From NCBI RefSeq assembly GCF_900182725.1, contig NZ_FXTO01000004.1, positions 1-64,000 of the forward strand: 64,000 nt of DNA. The letters are read 5' to 3'. The notes beneath the pieces are model-generated. The model searched no databases. It had not been told where the DNA came from and was given only the letters and a program-made list of their open reading frames with translations. The stretch comes from Thalassovita litoralis (lineage in GTDB: Bacteria > Pseudomonadota > Alphaproteobacteria > Rhodobacterales > Rhodobacteraceae). Positions 45,864 through 58,944 of the stretch are shown piece by piece (position 1 is the stretch's first letter; each line of letters starts with the position of its first letter). The position numbers and the translations under genes were made by a program.

Positions 45864-47123
45864 ATGAAAGACGCAACCGATATTCACGCGCTGATGACCG
45901 ATCTGGGCAAGCGCGCCAAAGCCGCCGCTGCCGAATTGGGCTATGCCAGCGCGGAACGTAAACATGCGGCCCTGATCGCGGCCGCCGATGCGGTTTGGGC
46001 GAACCGCGCCGCAATCATTGCCGCCAATGCCAAGGATCTGGAGTATGGCCGCGATAAGGGGTTAAGCCCCGCCATGATGGACCGTTTGATGCTGGACGAG
46101 GACCGCATTCAGGGGATCGTCAACGGGCTGCGGGCCGTGGCAGAGCAGGCCGATCCGGTGGGCGCGGTGATGGCGGAATGGGACATGCCCTCGGGGTTGC
46201 ATATCCGCCGGGTGCGCACGCCGTTGGGGGTGATTGGCGTGATCTATGAAAGCCGCCCCAACGTGACCGCCGATGCCGGGGCACTGTGCCTGAAAGCGGG
46301 GAATGCGGTGATCCTGCGCGGCGGATCGGAAAGTTTCCATTCTTCGGGGGCGATTCACGCCTGTCTGGTCGAAGGACTGAAAGCCGCCAATCTGCCCGAG
46401 GATGCAATTCAACTGGTCCCCACCCGTGACCGGGCGGCGGTGCAGGAATTGCTGACCATGACGGATTATGTGGACGTGATCGTGCCGCGTGGCGGCAAGG
46501 GGCTGGTGGGGCTGGTTCAGCGCGAAGCGCGGGTGCCGGTTTTTGCCCATTTGGAAGGTATCGTTCATATTTTCGTGGACAAGGACGCCGACCCGGAAAA
46601 AGCGCTGCGCGTGGTTCTGAACGCTAAAACCCGCCGGACGGGGATTTGCGGGGCGGCGGAATGTCTTCTGATTCACAAGGACATAGCCGACACGCTGGGC
46701 GCGGATCTGCTGCGTGCATTGGTGCAGGCCGGGGTCGAGGTGCGGGCCGAAGGGCTGTCTGTGGACGGCACCGTTCCCGCCAGCGCTGATGACTGGGGCA
46801 AGGAATATCTGGATTCGATCATCGCCGCGAAGCTGGTGGATGATGTGGATGGGGCGATTGCCCACATCCGCCGCTACAGTTCCAGCCACACGGATTGCGT
46901 GATCACCGAAAACGATGCCGTCGCAGCGAAGTTTTTTGAACGGTTGGACAGCGCGATCCTGATGCGCAATGCCTCGACCCAGTTCGCGGATGGCGGCGAA
47001 TTCGGGATGGGCGCGGAAATCGGCATTGCCACCGGCAAAATGCACGCGCGTGGCCCGGTTGGGGCCGAACAACTGACCAGTTTCAAGTATCTGGTCGAAG
47101 GGGACGGATCGGTTCGCCCCTGA
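45864..47123 (+). CDS. proA: Gamma-glutamyl phosphate reductase
   Basis: 419 residues. Aldehyde dehydrogenase fold: [31 protein letters not shown], and the catalytic cysteine in [14 protein letters not shown]. Second step of proline synthesis, making glutamate semialdehyde with NADPH. 35 bp after proB. Confidence 0.97.
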   Translation: MKDATDIHALMTDLGKRAKAAAAELGYASAERKHAALIAAADAVWANRAAIIAANAKDLEYGRDKGLSPAMMDRLMLDEDRIQGIVNGLRAVAEQADPVGAVMAEWDMPSGLHIRRVRTPLGVIGVIYESRPNVTADAGALCLKAGNAVILRGGSESFHSSGAIHACLVEGLKAANLPEDAIQLVPTRDRAAVQELLTMTDYVDVIVPRGGKGLVGLVQREARVPVFAHLEGIVHIFVDKDADPEKALRVVLNAKTRRTGICGAAECLLIHKDIADTLGADLLRALVQAGVEVRAEGLSVDGTVPASADDWGKEYLDSIIAAKLVDDVDGAIAHIRRYSSSHTDCVITENDAVAAKFFERLDSAILMRNASTQFADGGEFGMGAEIGIATGKMHARGPVGAEQLTSFKYLVEGDGSVRP

Positions 47124-47125
47124 GC

Positions 47126-47728
47126 CTAAAACTGAATCGTGGCCAAGGTGTCGGTAAACGTTACCTTGGCCTGTTTTCCCAGTTCCGCCAGCAACCCCGG
47201 CAGGATTGCGAACTGTACCTGCCCGGCGGTCAGGCCTGTTGGCGTGTGGGGGGCTTGCAGATGCGCCCATAAGTCCGGCTGTGGAGTTATGCGCCGTCCG
47301 GTGGCGTGCAGGGTCCAGTGATCACCGCTATGGGACAGCGCGATTTCCCCGCCCAACGGCAGGGCCGTTTCCAGACACATCGCTGCCAGAAATGCTGCCC
47401 GTGCCGTAGCGCGGTTTGGGGCGTCGGTGCCGGTCCAACGCATTGCAATACGTCCACCGCGCGACACATCGTTCAGAATTTTTTCGATTTCAGAAGGGGT
47501 TACATGCTGGCCCTGCGATGCCTTGCCAAAGGCCACCCGAAAGAACTGCACCCGCGCATTGGCATTGTCGACGCTTTCGGCGATCAGGGACAATTCCGGT
47601 GATGCGGGCAACTCCATCAAAAGCAATTCCAACCCGTTCCCAATCGCCCCAATGGGGCTGATCAGATCGTGACAGATGCGCGACCCTATCAATGCCCCCA
47701 GATCAAGGTTATCGTGTGGCAAAACCAA
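47126..47728 (-). CDS. chpT: ChpT-like histidine phosphotransferase
   Basis: 200 residues. H20 in RICHDLISPIGAIGNGLELL is the phospho-acceptor; the C-terminal part resembles a degenerate histidine-kinase ATPase fold. In Caulobacter ChpT passes phosphate from CckA to CtrA. CtrA and SciP are encoded about 4 kb away here. It is convergent with proA (2-bp gap). Confidence 0.9.
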   Translation of the reverse strand: MVLPHDNLDLGALIGSRICHDLISPIGAIGNGLELLLMELPASPELSLIAESVDNANARVQFFRVAFGKASQGQHVTPSEIEKILNDVSRGGRIAMRWTGTDAPNRATARAAFLAAMCLETALPLGGEIALSHSGDHWTLHATGRRITPQPDLWAHLQAPHTPTGLTAGQVQFAILPGLLAELGKQAKVTFTDTLATIQF

Positions 47729-47748
47729 CCCTCCGAAAGTGGACCCTT

Positions 47749-47931
47749 ATGGACGATCTGAACGCCTTCTTGGAACCCGGTATGCGCGTCTTGCACCCCG
47801 AATGCCCCGAATGGGGGATCGGGCAGGTACAATCCAACATCCACGGAAAAATCACCGTGAACTTCCCCGAGGCCGGTAAGGTCGTGATCAACGGATCGCG
47901 TATATTACTGACTCCGGTGTTTGATGACTGA
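47749..47931 (+). CDS. DUF3553 small protein
   Basis: 60 residues from the ATG at 47749. FLEPGMRVLHPECPEWGIGQVQS and NFPEAGKVVI form a small SH3-like beta fold of the DUF3553 family; similar domains occur in helicases (UvrD-type tails). It is divergent from chpT with 20 bp between starts. Function unknown. Confidence 0.8.
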   Translation: MDDLNAFLEPGMRVLHPECPEWGIGQVQSNIHGKITVNFPEAGKVVINGSRILLTPVFDD

Positions 47932-48046
47932 TTGTGGTTTACGAAAGGTTAACACAACCAAGGGTTTGGTAAACCCCCGCCGGTGTCTGTTGCTTTTCTG
48001 CCCCGGCTTTTCTACAAGCGAGTAAAGCTTTCCGGGATCAGGACGC

Positions 48047-48826
48047 ATGACGGAACAGGCGCCGCAATTCATTGTAAAACTTGCACAATCCTCAGAGGAG
48101 TTGCAGGCCGCACAACGCCTGCGCTACGAGGTTTTCGTGGCCGAACTGGGGGGCGGCGGTCCGTTGGTGGATCACGCGGCACGGTTGGAAAAGGATCATT
48201 TCGATCCGTTTTTCGATCACTTGATCCTGTTGGATCAGGCACGGGCCGGGGATGTCGCGGATCAGATTGTTGGGGTTTACCGGGTGTTGCGCGACGACCA
48301 AGCCGCACAGGCGGGGCAGTTTTATTCCGAAGATGAATATGACCTGACCATGCTAAAATCCAGTGGGCGGAAGCTGCTGGAACTGGGACGGTCCTGCCTG
48401 CACAAAGATTATCGCGGCGGTGCGGCGATGTTCCACCTGTGGAATGCTTTGGCGGCCTATGTCCTTGAACATGAAATCGAAATTCTGTTTGGCGTAGCCA
48501 GCTTTCATGGCACCGATCCGGCGGAATTGGCGCAACCGCTTTCCATGCTGTATCACAACCATCTGGCCCCCGCCGATCTGCGCGTGACTGTGCGGCCTGA
48601 ACATGGGGCGCGGATGGACCTGATCCCGCGGGATCAACTGGACCGTAAGGCCGCGATGCTGGAAGTTCCCGCGCTGATCAAGGCCTATCTGCGGCTGGGG
48701 GGCTGTGTTGGCGACGGCGCTTTCGTTGACCGGGCATTCAACACCATTGACGTCTGTCTGATCATGGATACGAAACAGTTGAACGAAAAGCAGAAAAACA
48801 TTTATTCCAAGGGTCTTATGGCGTGA
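48047..48826 (+). CDS. olsB: Ornithine N-acyltransferase
   Basis: 259 residues. GNAT-like hemolysin-type acyltransferase: QRLRYEVFVAELGG, ELGRSCLHKDYRGGAAMFHLW, GVASFHGTDP. It moves a 3-hydroxyacyl group from ACP to ornithine, giving lyso-ornithine lipid. The stop overlaps olsA (GTGA). Confidence 0.92.
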   Translation: MTEQAPQFIVKLAQSSEELQAAQRLRYEVFVAELGGGGPLVDHAARLEKDHFDPFFDHLILLDQARAGDVADQIVGVYRVLRDDQAAQAGQFYSEDEYDLTMLKSSGRKLLELGRSCLHKDYRGGAAMFHLWNALAAYVLEHEIEILFGVASFHGTDPAELAQPLSMLYHNHLAPADLRVTVRPEHGARMDLIPRDQLDRKAAMLEVPALIKAYLRLGGCVGDGAFVDRAFNTIDVCLIMDTKQLNEKQKNIYSKGLMA

Positions 48827-49650
48827 ACCTAAGTTGGGATATGCCGCCGGAACCGAAGATGCCCCCAATTGGGGCTATGGGCTGGGTGCGGGCCTTGGCA
48901 CGGGGGATTCCCTTGGCGTTTCTGGTGTTCGGCGGGCTGTTCATCCTGTTGTTGGTGCGGTTGGCAGAGCAGCCGATTTACGGTCTGCATCGTCCGATCA
49001 CGCCCTTCATTACGCAATTTGTCTGCCGCAATGCGTTTCGCATTTTAGGGATCAGATTTGAAAGCCAAGGCCAAGTCATGAAAGAACGCGGCGCTGTGGT
49101 CGCTAACCATTCGTCGTGGCTGGATATTTTTACGTTGAACGCCCGGAAGCGGATTTATTTCGTGTCCAAGGCCGAGGTGGCAAAATGGCCCTTTATCGGC
49201 TGGCTGGCGCGGGCAACGGGGACGGTGTTTATCAACCGCGACCCGAAAGAGGCAAAGGCCCACCAAGACCTGTTTGAAAATCGGCTGCTGGCGGGACATA
49301 AACTGCTGTTTTTTCCCGAAGGGACATCAACGGATGGTGTTGTGGTTTTGCCTTTTAAATCAACGCTTTTTCAGGCGTTCTTCACTGATCACTTGCGGCA
49401 TGAATTGCATATCCAACCCGTTTCGGTGATCTATCGTGCACCCGTCGGGGCGGACCAGCGGTTTTATGGCTGGTGGGGAAATATGGAATTCGGCCCGCAT
49501 CTGCTGAAGGTGCTGGCGGCTCCGAAACAGGGGTCGGTTCTGGTGAAATATCACGCGCCTGTGCGGGTGGATGATTTTCCGAACCGCAAAACATTGGCCG
49601 CGTATTCAGAAAAAACTGTGCGCGATGGGGTGGAAACCGCCGCCCGTTAA
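48823..49650 (+). CDS. olsA: 1-acyl-glycerol-3-phosphate / lyso-ornithine-lipid acyltransferase
   Basis: 275 residues from a GTG coupled to olsB. One membrane segment (about 20-42), acyltransferase motifs NHSSWLD (H-x4-D), FINRDP and FFPEGTSTDG. It completes ornithine lipid in the inner membrane, a phosphorus-free membrane lipid. Confidence 0.92.
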   Translation: MNLSWDMPPEPKMPPIGAMGWVRALARGIPLAFLVFGGLFILLLVRLAEQPIYGLHRPITPFITQFVCRNAFRILGIRFESQGQVMKERGAVVANHSSWLDIFTLNARKRIYFVSKAEVAKWPFIGWLARATGTVFINRDPKEAKAHQDLFENRLLAGHKLLFFPEGTSTDGVVVLPFKSTLFQAFFTDHLRHELHIQPVSVIYRAPVGADQRFYGWWGNMEFGPHLLKVLAAPKQGSVLVKYHAPVRVDDFPNRKTLAAYSEKTVRDGVETAAR

Positions 49651-49661
49651 CGGATTGGTAA

Positions 49662-49686
49662 GGGGCGAACCGGCATGATCCGCCCC
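49662..49686. terminator. Hairpin between convergent olsA and mnmA
   Basis: GGGGCG (49662-49667) pairs with CGCCCC (49681-49686). The stem is short, the loop is 13 nt and T tracts are poor, so this is only a candidate bidirectional terminator. Confidence 0.4.
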
Positions 49687-49706
49687 ATGTACCATTTATC
49701 CTGTTT

Positions 49707-50861
49707 TCAGCCCTTCCAGATCCAGCCTCCGCCCAGAATCCGCGATCCTTCGGTTTCATAGAATACGCAGGCCTGTCCGGGGGATACGCCTTCCTCGGCG
49801 GTCAGCAACTCAACCTGGGCGGTGGTGTCGGTTAGCGGGCGAATGATCGCATCACGCGGGGGGCGCGTTGACCGGACCTTGACCCGCACATGCCATTCGG
49901 GCTGTGACGTCAGCGGGGCATCGCCCAGCCAGTTGATTTCCCGCACAGGGATGGTGCGGGTGGCCAGCAGTTCCTTGGGGCCAACGACAACCTGCTTGGC
50001 GTCAACGTCCAGCTTGACCACATAAAGCGGCTCGGACAGCCCGCCAATGCCCAGACCGCGGCGTTGCCCGATCGTGTAATGGATCACACCGTTATGGTCG
50101 CCCAGCACCCGGCCATCGGCGTGAACGATCTGACCGGGTTCCGCCGCGCCGGGGCGCAGCTTTTCGATGACCGAGGCATAGTTGCCGTTCGGCACAAAAC
50201 AAATGTCCTGACTGTCGGGTTTATCCGCCACGGCCAGCCCATATTTAGCAGCCAATGCGCGGGTGGCGTCCTTGGATGGCAGATGCCCCAGCGGGAAGCG
50301 CAAAAACGCCAGTTGTTCCGGCGTGGTAGAGAACAGGAAATAGCTTTGATCGCGGTTGGCATCCGCCGCGCAATGCAGTTCCGGCCCATTTTCGCCCATC
50401 TTGCGCTGGATATAATGGCCGGTGGCCATGCAATCGGCCTCCAGATCCTTGGCGGTTTCCAGCAGATCCTTGAATTTCACGCGCTCATTGCAGCGGATAC
50501 AGGGCACCGGGGTCGCGCCTGCCAGATAGCTGTCTGCGAATTCGTCAATCACGGCTTCCTGAAAAATGTTTTCATAATCCAGAACGTAATGGGGGAAACC
50601 CATTTCCTCGGCCACGCGGCGGGCATCGTGGATGTCGATCCCGGCACAGCACGCGCCCTTTTTCGCCAGCGCGGCCCCATGATCATACAGTTGTAGCGTG
50701 ACGCCAACTACATCATAGCCTTCTTCGGCCAGCATCGCTGCCACCACGGAACTGTCCACACCGCCGGACATCGCCACGACAACGCGCGTTTCCGATGGCG
50801 GTTTGGCAAAGCCCAAAGAGTTCAGTTTGGTCGTATCATCCAGCATTGGCGGCATCCCCAT
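49707..50861 (-). CDS. mnmA: tRNA-specific 2-thiouridylase MnmA
   Basis: 384 residues from the ATG at 50861; further in-frame ATGs at 50855 and 50846 make the exact start uncertain. PP-loop [15 protein letters not shown], first catalytic cysteine in [13 protein letters not shown], second in [12 protein letters not shown], and [10 protein letters not shown]. It thiolates U34 of Lys, Glu and Gln tRNAs. Confidence 0.95.
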   Translation of the reverse strand: MGMPPMLDDTTKLNSLGFAKPPSETRVVVAMSGGVDSSVVAAMLAEEGYDVVGVTLQLYDHGAALAKKGACCAGIDIHDARRVAEEMGFPHYVLDYENIFQEAVIDEFADSYLAGATPVPCIRCNERVKFKDLLETAKDLEADCMATGHYIQRKMGENGPELHCAADANRDQSYFLFSTTPEQLAFLRFPLGHLPSKDATRALAAKYGLAVADKPDSQDICFVPNGNYASVIEKLRPGAAEPGQIVHADGRVLGDHNGVIHYTIGQRRGLGIGGLSEPLYVVKLDVDAKQVVVGPKELLATRTIPVREINWLGDAPLTSQPEWHVRVKVRSTRPPRDAIIRPLTDTTAQVELLTAEEGVSPGQACVFYETEGSRILGGGWIWKG

Positions 50862-50967
50862 CAAAGTACGCGAGAATATAGGAAAATCCTAATTACTCTC
50901 AAGCCCCGGTTTCACCTGCTGTTAAACCCTGCGGCCCAATTTGGCCGAAAGAACAAGGAAAACCGAC

Positions 50968-51246
50968 ATGTATCTGAAAAAAGTCGATGGGTTGCGGGCG
51001 GTGACGCTGCCCGATGGTACGGTGATGACGCAGGCGGATTTGCCCCCGGCGGAAACCCGGCGCTGGGTGGCGCGGCGCAAGGCGGCGGTTGTGCGTGGGG
51101 TTTTATACGGGCTGATCACACAAGAGGAGGCGCTGAAACGCTATGCGCTGAGCGAAGAGGAGTTTTATGAATGGTGTCAGGCAATTGCCAACCACGGAGA
51201 GGAGGCGCTGAAGACGACATCTATTCAAAAGTATAGACAACTTTAG
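50968..51246 (+). CDS. sciP: SciP-type CtrA inhibitor (DUF1153)
   Basis: 92 residues from the ATG at 50968. DUF1153 helix-turn-helix: LPPAETRRWVARRKAAVVRGVLYGLITQEEALKRYALSEEEFYEW. In Caulobacter SciP binds CtrA and blocks transcription of CtrA targets. It is 97 bp upstream of ctrA on the same strand. Confidence 0.92.
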   Translation: MYLKKVDGLRAVTLPDGTVMTQADLPPAETRRWVARRKAAVVRGVLYGLITQEEALKRYALSEEEFYEWCQAIANHGEEALKTTSIQKYRQL

Positions 51247-51343
51247 CGATAGTGTTGTAATTAATATCCGACGATAACGAGTGATTAACCTTTATTGGTC
51301 AAGGTTGAATCGAATTAACGGGCAATTTGCGGAGAAATTAACA

Positions 51344-52063
51344 ATGCGCGTGCTGCTGGTAGAGGATGATCCGACAACCTCGAAAAGTATCGAAATGATG
51401 CTGACCCATGCCAATCTGAATGTGTACACCACGGACCTTGGGGAAGAGGGAATCGACCTGGCGCGGTTGTATGATTACGATCTGATCCTGCTGGATCTGG
51501 GGCTACCGGATATGCACGGGCACGAGGTTTTGCGCCAGATTCGCCTGTCCCGCGTGGATACCCCCATCCTGATCCTGTCCGGTTCAGATGATGCCGACAA
51601 CAAGATCAAGGGCTTTGGATTCGGGGCAGACGATTACCTGACCAAACCGTTCCACCGCGAAGAACTGGTGGCGCGTATTCATGCGATCATTCGACGGTCC
51701 AAGGGACATGCGCAATCAGTAATCCGGACCGGCAAAATCAACGTGAACTTGGATGCCAAAACGGTGGATGTAGGCGGCAAGGCGGTACATCTGACCGGCA
51801 AGGAATATCAGATGCTGGAACTGCTGAGCCTGCGCAAGGGTACCACGCTGACCAAGGAAATGTTCCTGAACCACCTGTACGGCGGTATGGATGAACCGGA
51901 ACTGAAAATCATCGACGTCTTTATTTGCAAGCTGCGCAAGAAGCTAAGCCAGGCCACCGATGGGGAAAACTACATCGAAACGGTATGGGGGCGGGGCTAT
52001 GTGCTGCGCGATCCGGTGCCGATGGCAATGGCGGGCGGGGATCGTCTGGCAATCGGGGCCTGA
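51344..52063 (+). CDS. ctrA: Cell-cycle response regulator CtrA
   Basis: 239 residues from the ATG at 51344 with GGAG (51331) upstream; standard [20 protein letters not shown] start. Receiver with D51 (LLDLGLPD) and an OmpR-type winged helix ([31 protein letters not shown]). In Rhodobacterales it is usually non-essential and governs motility, quorum sensing and gene-transfer-agent genes. Three TTAAC half sites (51285, 51315, 51338) and a GANTC (51307) lie upstream. Confidence 0.96.
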   Translation: MRVLLVEDDPTTSKSIEMMLTHANLNVYTTDLGEEGIDLARLYDYDLILLDLGLPDMHGHEVLRQIRLSRVDTPILILSGSDDADNKIKGFGFGADDYLTKPFHREELVARIHAIIRRSKGHAQSVIRTGKINVNLDAKTVDVGGKAVHLTGKEYQMLELLSLRKGTTLTKEMFLNHLYGGMDEPELKIIDVFICKLRKKLSQATDGENYIETVWGRGYVLRDPVPMAMAGGDRLAIGA

Positions 52064-52129
52064 GGCGCGAAAATCCTGCGCGGCGTCTGGACCTTGGCCC
52101 AGTGCGCCCCTATCACTTTGGGCAAGTGA

Positions 52130-56643
<4,514 letters not shown>

Positions 56644-56670
56644 GTTTAGTGTTCCACTTTGTTCGCAAAT

Positions 56671-56685
56671 GTTCTCAAAAAGTTC
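56671..56685 (+). promoter_or_regulatory. LexA (SOS) box
   Basis: GTTC-TCAAAAA-GTTC exactly matches the alphaproteobacterial GTTC-N7-GTTC LexA site. Two further GTTC copies precede it at 56651 and 56661. It lies between recG and the small gene at 56748, 62 bp before that start. Confidence 0.75.
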
Positions 56686-56747
56686 TTGATCCGACTCGGT
56701 GGATATGAGAACAAATGAGCAACAAAGGTTAACAAGGAGTTGCCGCC

Positions 56748-56870
56748 ATGATCCGCCAGATTGCAGATATCGTGACCCGCGCCGAAGATACCCTGTTGGG
56801 GGATGTTCTGGGGCTGGCGTCGCTGGTTGTGATGACCGTGGCCGCGCTTCACCTGCCTGCGTTGTTCTGA
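56748..56870 (+). CDS. Small single-pass membrane protein, probable SOS gene
   Basis: 40 residues. AAGGAG lies 8 nt before the ATG, and a strong terminator follows about 140 bp later. The N-terminal half is amphipathic and charged (IRQIADIVTRAEDTLLGD); residues about 20-40 form one membrane segment (VLGLASLVVMTVAALHLPAL). A LexA box lies upstream. Caulobacter SidA, a 29-residue SOS-induced inner-membrane division inhibitor, is the nearest functional model by size, topology and control, but no sequence homology is claimed. Confidence 0.75.
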   Translation: MIRQIADIVTRAEDTLLGDVLGLASLVVMTVAALHLPALF

Positions 56871-57012
56871 GTTTCTGCCTGCGGTCTGACCTGTTCCGCC
56901 TGACGCGCCAACATGTCCCAAGTTTCGGCGCTGACTTTACTGCCTGTCCCAAGTCCTCGGTTGTTGCCTCTTCCGATGTCGGTGGGCGTCCCCGGTCAGA
57001 CACGCGACTTTG

Positions 57013-57049
57013 CCGCCGCCTTCCATATCGGAAGTGCGGCGGTTTTTTT
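57013..57049 (+). terminator. Intrinsic terminator after the small SOS-type gene
   Basis: CCGCCGC (57013-57019) pairs with GCGGCGG (57036-57042), the inner TTCC pairs with GGAA, and TTTTTTT follows. Confidence 0.9.
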
Positions 57050-57074
57050 ATTCACGGTAAACGAAACAGGAAAA

Positions 57075-57527
57075 TCAGGCGCAGGCGGTTTCGGCAGCCT
57101 TGTCCATCGCTTCCAGCGTGGCTTCGATTGCCAGCATGATTGACGCGTGGCGGTTTTTGTAATCACGGGCGGGGCGCAGCACCTCGAACCCGTCAAATGG
57201 CGCGTCGGGGGTGGGGCCGTCCTGTTTCAGCAAGGCTTTGAGCTGATCGCGGGCCGTGGCGATCTGTTCACGGGTACAGCCCGGCGCAGAAGCCCCCACA
57301 ACGGCAGCGGCAGCCTGTCCCAAAGCGCAGGCTTTGACATCCTGCCCATAGCGGTCAATCTTGCCGTCCTTCACGGTGATATCCACGGTCACGGTTGACC
57401 CGCAAAGCGGCGAGCGTTTCTTGACCGTTGCATCGGGATGATCCAGCCGTTCATCATTGGGAATATCCGCCGCAAGCGCCAGAATCCGGCTGGAATAAAG
57501 TTTGATCAGGTCTGTTTCGCCGCTCAT
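57075..57527 (-). CDS. NifU/IscU-like Fe-S cluster scaffold
   Basis: 150 residues from the ATG at 57527 (AAGGA upstream). The three conserved cysteines are in SPLCGSTV, KACALGQAA and APGCTREQ, giving the cluster-building site. It probably assembles or carries Fe-S clusters. It is divergent from hisI, with 66 bp between starts. Confidence 0.88.
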   Translation of the reverse strand: MSGETDLIKLYSSRILALAADIPNDERLDHPDATVKKRSPLCGSTVTVDITVKDGKIDRYGQDVKACALGQAAAAVVGASAPGCTREQIATARDQLKALLKQDGPTPDAPFDGFEVLRPARDYKNRHASIMLAIEATLEAMDKAAETACA

Positions 57528-57593
57528 GGCTTTTCCTTCGTGGTTCTGTGGCATAGATAGGGGGCCAAACCGCAGATGCAAAAGGTTTATCCC

Positions 57594-57953
57594 ATGTCAT
57601 TCGATCCCGCCACGCTGAAATATACCGACCAAGGTCTGATCCCCGCCATCGCGCAGGATCACGAAACCGGCGAAGTGCTGATGATGGCGTGGATGAATGC
57701 CGAATCCGTGGCGCGGACGCTGGACACCGGGCGCGTGACCTATTGGAGCCGGTCGCGGCAATCGTTCTGGGTGAAGGGCGAAAGCAGCGGGCATGTGCAG
57801 GAATTGGTGGATTTTCGCGTTGATTGTGATCGCGATTGTCTGCTGGTCGTGGTGAAGCAAAACGGCCCTGCCTGCCACACCAATCGGCGCACCTGTTTTT
57901 ATACCGCCGTGCGGGACGGGGCCGAAGTGGAGCTGATGAAGCCCGAGGTGTGA
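57594..57953 (+). CDS. hisI: Phosphoribosyl-AMP cyclohydrolase
   Basis: 119 residues from the ATG at 57594 (family-standard length; an ATG at 57576 adds 6). Metal-binding DCDRDCLLV and the cysteines in [13 protein letters not shown]. Third step of histidine synthesis, opening the purine ring of PR-AMP. Confidence 0.95.
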   Translation: MSFDPATLKYTDQGLIPAIAQDHETGEVLMMAWMNAESVARTLDTGRVTYWSRSRQSFWVKGESSGHVQELVDFRVDCDRDCLLVVVKQNGPACHTNRRTCFYTAVRDGAEVELMKPEV

Positions 57954-57960
57954 CCGCAAT

Positions 57961-58008
57961 CGGGGGTGGGGGCGCTGCCCCCGGCCTGCGGCCTCCCCCG
58001 GAGTATTT
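57961..58008 (+). repeat. Palindromic intergenic repeat folding as a three-way junction
   Basis: The outer stem is CGGGGG (57961-57966) with CCCCCG (57995-58000). Inside are hairpin GGGGGC/GCCCCC (57968-57973, 57977-57982) and hairpin GGCC/GGCC (57983-57986, 57990-57993). GAGTATTT follows. Sequences of this form recur between genes in Rhodobacteraceae, often after stop codons; here it may also end hisI transcription. Confidence 0.7.
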
Positions 58009-58065
58009 CAGATCAGAAAGAAGCGGCAGGGGCGTGAGCTGCGTTAAGGTTAATCTGTGGACAGG

Positions 58066-58944
58066 TTAATCAAGGCCAACCATTTTTCGGATGTCATGGG
58101 GGCTTGCGCCCTCGGCCCGGTATTTGGCGATGGCGCGGGCATCATCGCGTTTGGCCAGCCGTTTGCCCGTATCATCCCGGATCAGCCGGTGGTGGTGATA
58201 GGTTGGGGTTGGCAGGTCCAGAAAATGTTGTAGCACCACATGGATTTGTGTAGCTTCAAACAGATCCCGCCCGCGTGGCACCAGCGTGACGCCCTGTGCC
58301 GCGTCATCCAGCACGACGGACAGGTGATACGACGTTCCAATATCGCGCCGCGCCAGAATGATATCGCCGACCCCGTTCAGCAGGGTTTCCGGGGATAGGG
58401 GGATCAGGCCGGTTTCCCCCGCCGGGCCAGCGCCGGTTTCTGTGAAACACAACGGACGGCGCAGGGGGCGGTTGCGCAACACGGCCAGCGCCCGCGCCAT
58501 GTTCAGACGCAGCGCGCTGTCGGGCAGCGGTTGGCGTGGATCGGGGATATGGCGGCAGGTGCCGGGATAGACGATCCCATCGGGACCATGCAGCGGCGCG
58601 CCTTCTTGGGGCGCGGAGGCGGCTGCCAGAATATCCCGCCTGTTGCAGATGCAGGGGTATAACAGCCCTCGTGTCCACAAATAACGCAGCGCCGTGCGAT
58701 AGATCGGCAGTCGGTCAGATTGACGCAGCACCGGGCGGGGCCAGTTCAGCCCCAGCCAATGCAGATCGTCATAGATGTGTTGTTCCCATTCCGGGCGGGC
58801 GCGGCTTTGGTCGATGTCTTCGATCCGCAGCAGGAAACTGCCGTTTTGTGCCTTGGCCATGTCATGGGCCAGCAGTGCGGAATAGGCGTGACCCAGATGC
58901 AGCGGCCCGGTGGGGCTGGGTGCAAAACGGGTCACGTAATGCAT
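58066..58944 (-). CDS. gluQ: Glutamyl-Q tRNA(Asp) synthetase
   Basis: 292 residues. RFAPSPTGPLHLGHAYSAL (HIGH motif), zinc ligands in YPCICNRR and PGTCR, and KRLAKRDDA in place of KMSKS. It lacks the anticodon-binding domain of full GluRS, so it is the short paralogue that glutamylates queuosine in tRNA-Asp. The start shares one base with the trmFO stop. Confidence 0.93.
   Translation of the reverse strand: MHYVTRFAPSPTGPLHLGHAYSALLAHDMAKAQNGSFLLRIEDIDQSRARPEWEQHIYDDLHWLGLNWPRPVLRQSDRLPIYRTALRYLWTRGLLYPCICNRRDILAAASAPQEGAPLHGPDGIVYPGTCRHIPDPRQPLPDSALRLNMARALAVLRNRPLRRPLCFTETGAGPAGETGLIPLSPETLLNGVGDIILARRDIGTSYHLSVVLDDAAQGVTLVPRGRDLFEATQIHVVLQHFLDLPTPTYHHHRLIRDDTGKRLAKRDDARAIAKYRAEGASPHDIRKMVGLD

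Noticed and set aside
51246-51343. Full CtrA binding site upstream of ctrA
   Set aside because: Three TTAAC half sites exist but none is spaced as TTAA-N7-TTAA; only half sites are reported.
56913-57143. 76-codon plus-strand frame after the small SOS-type gene
   Set aside because: It reads straight through an intrinsic terminator hairpin and its T run and then antisense to the NifU-like gene, so it is not a plausible gene.
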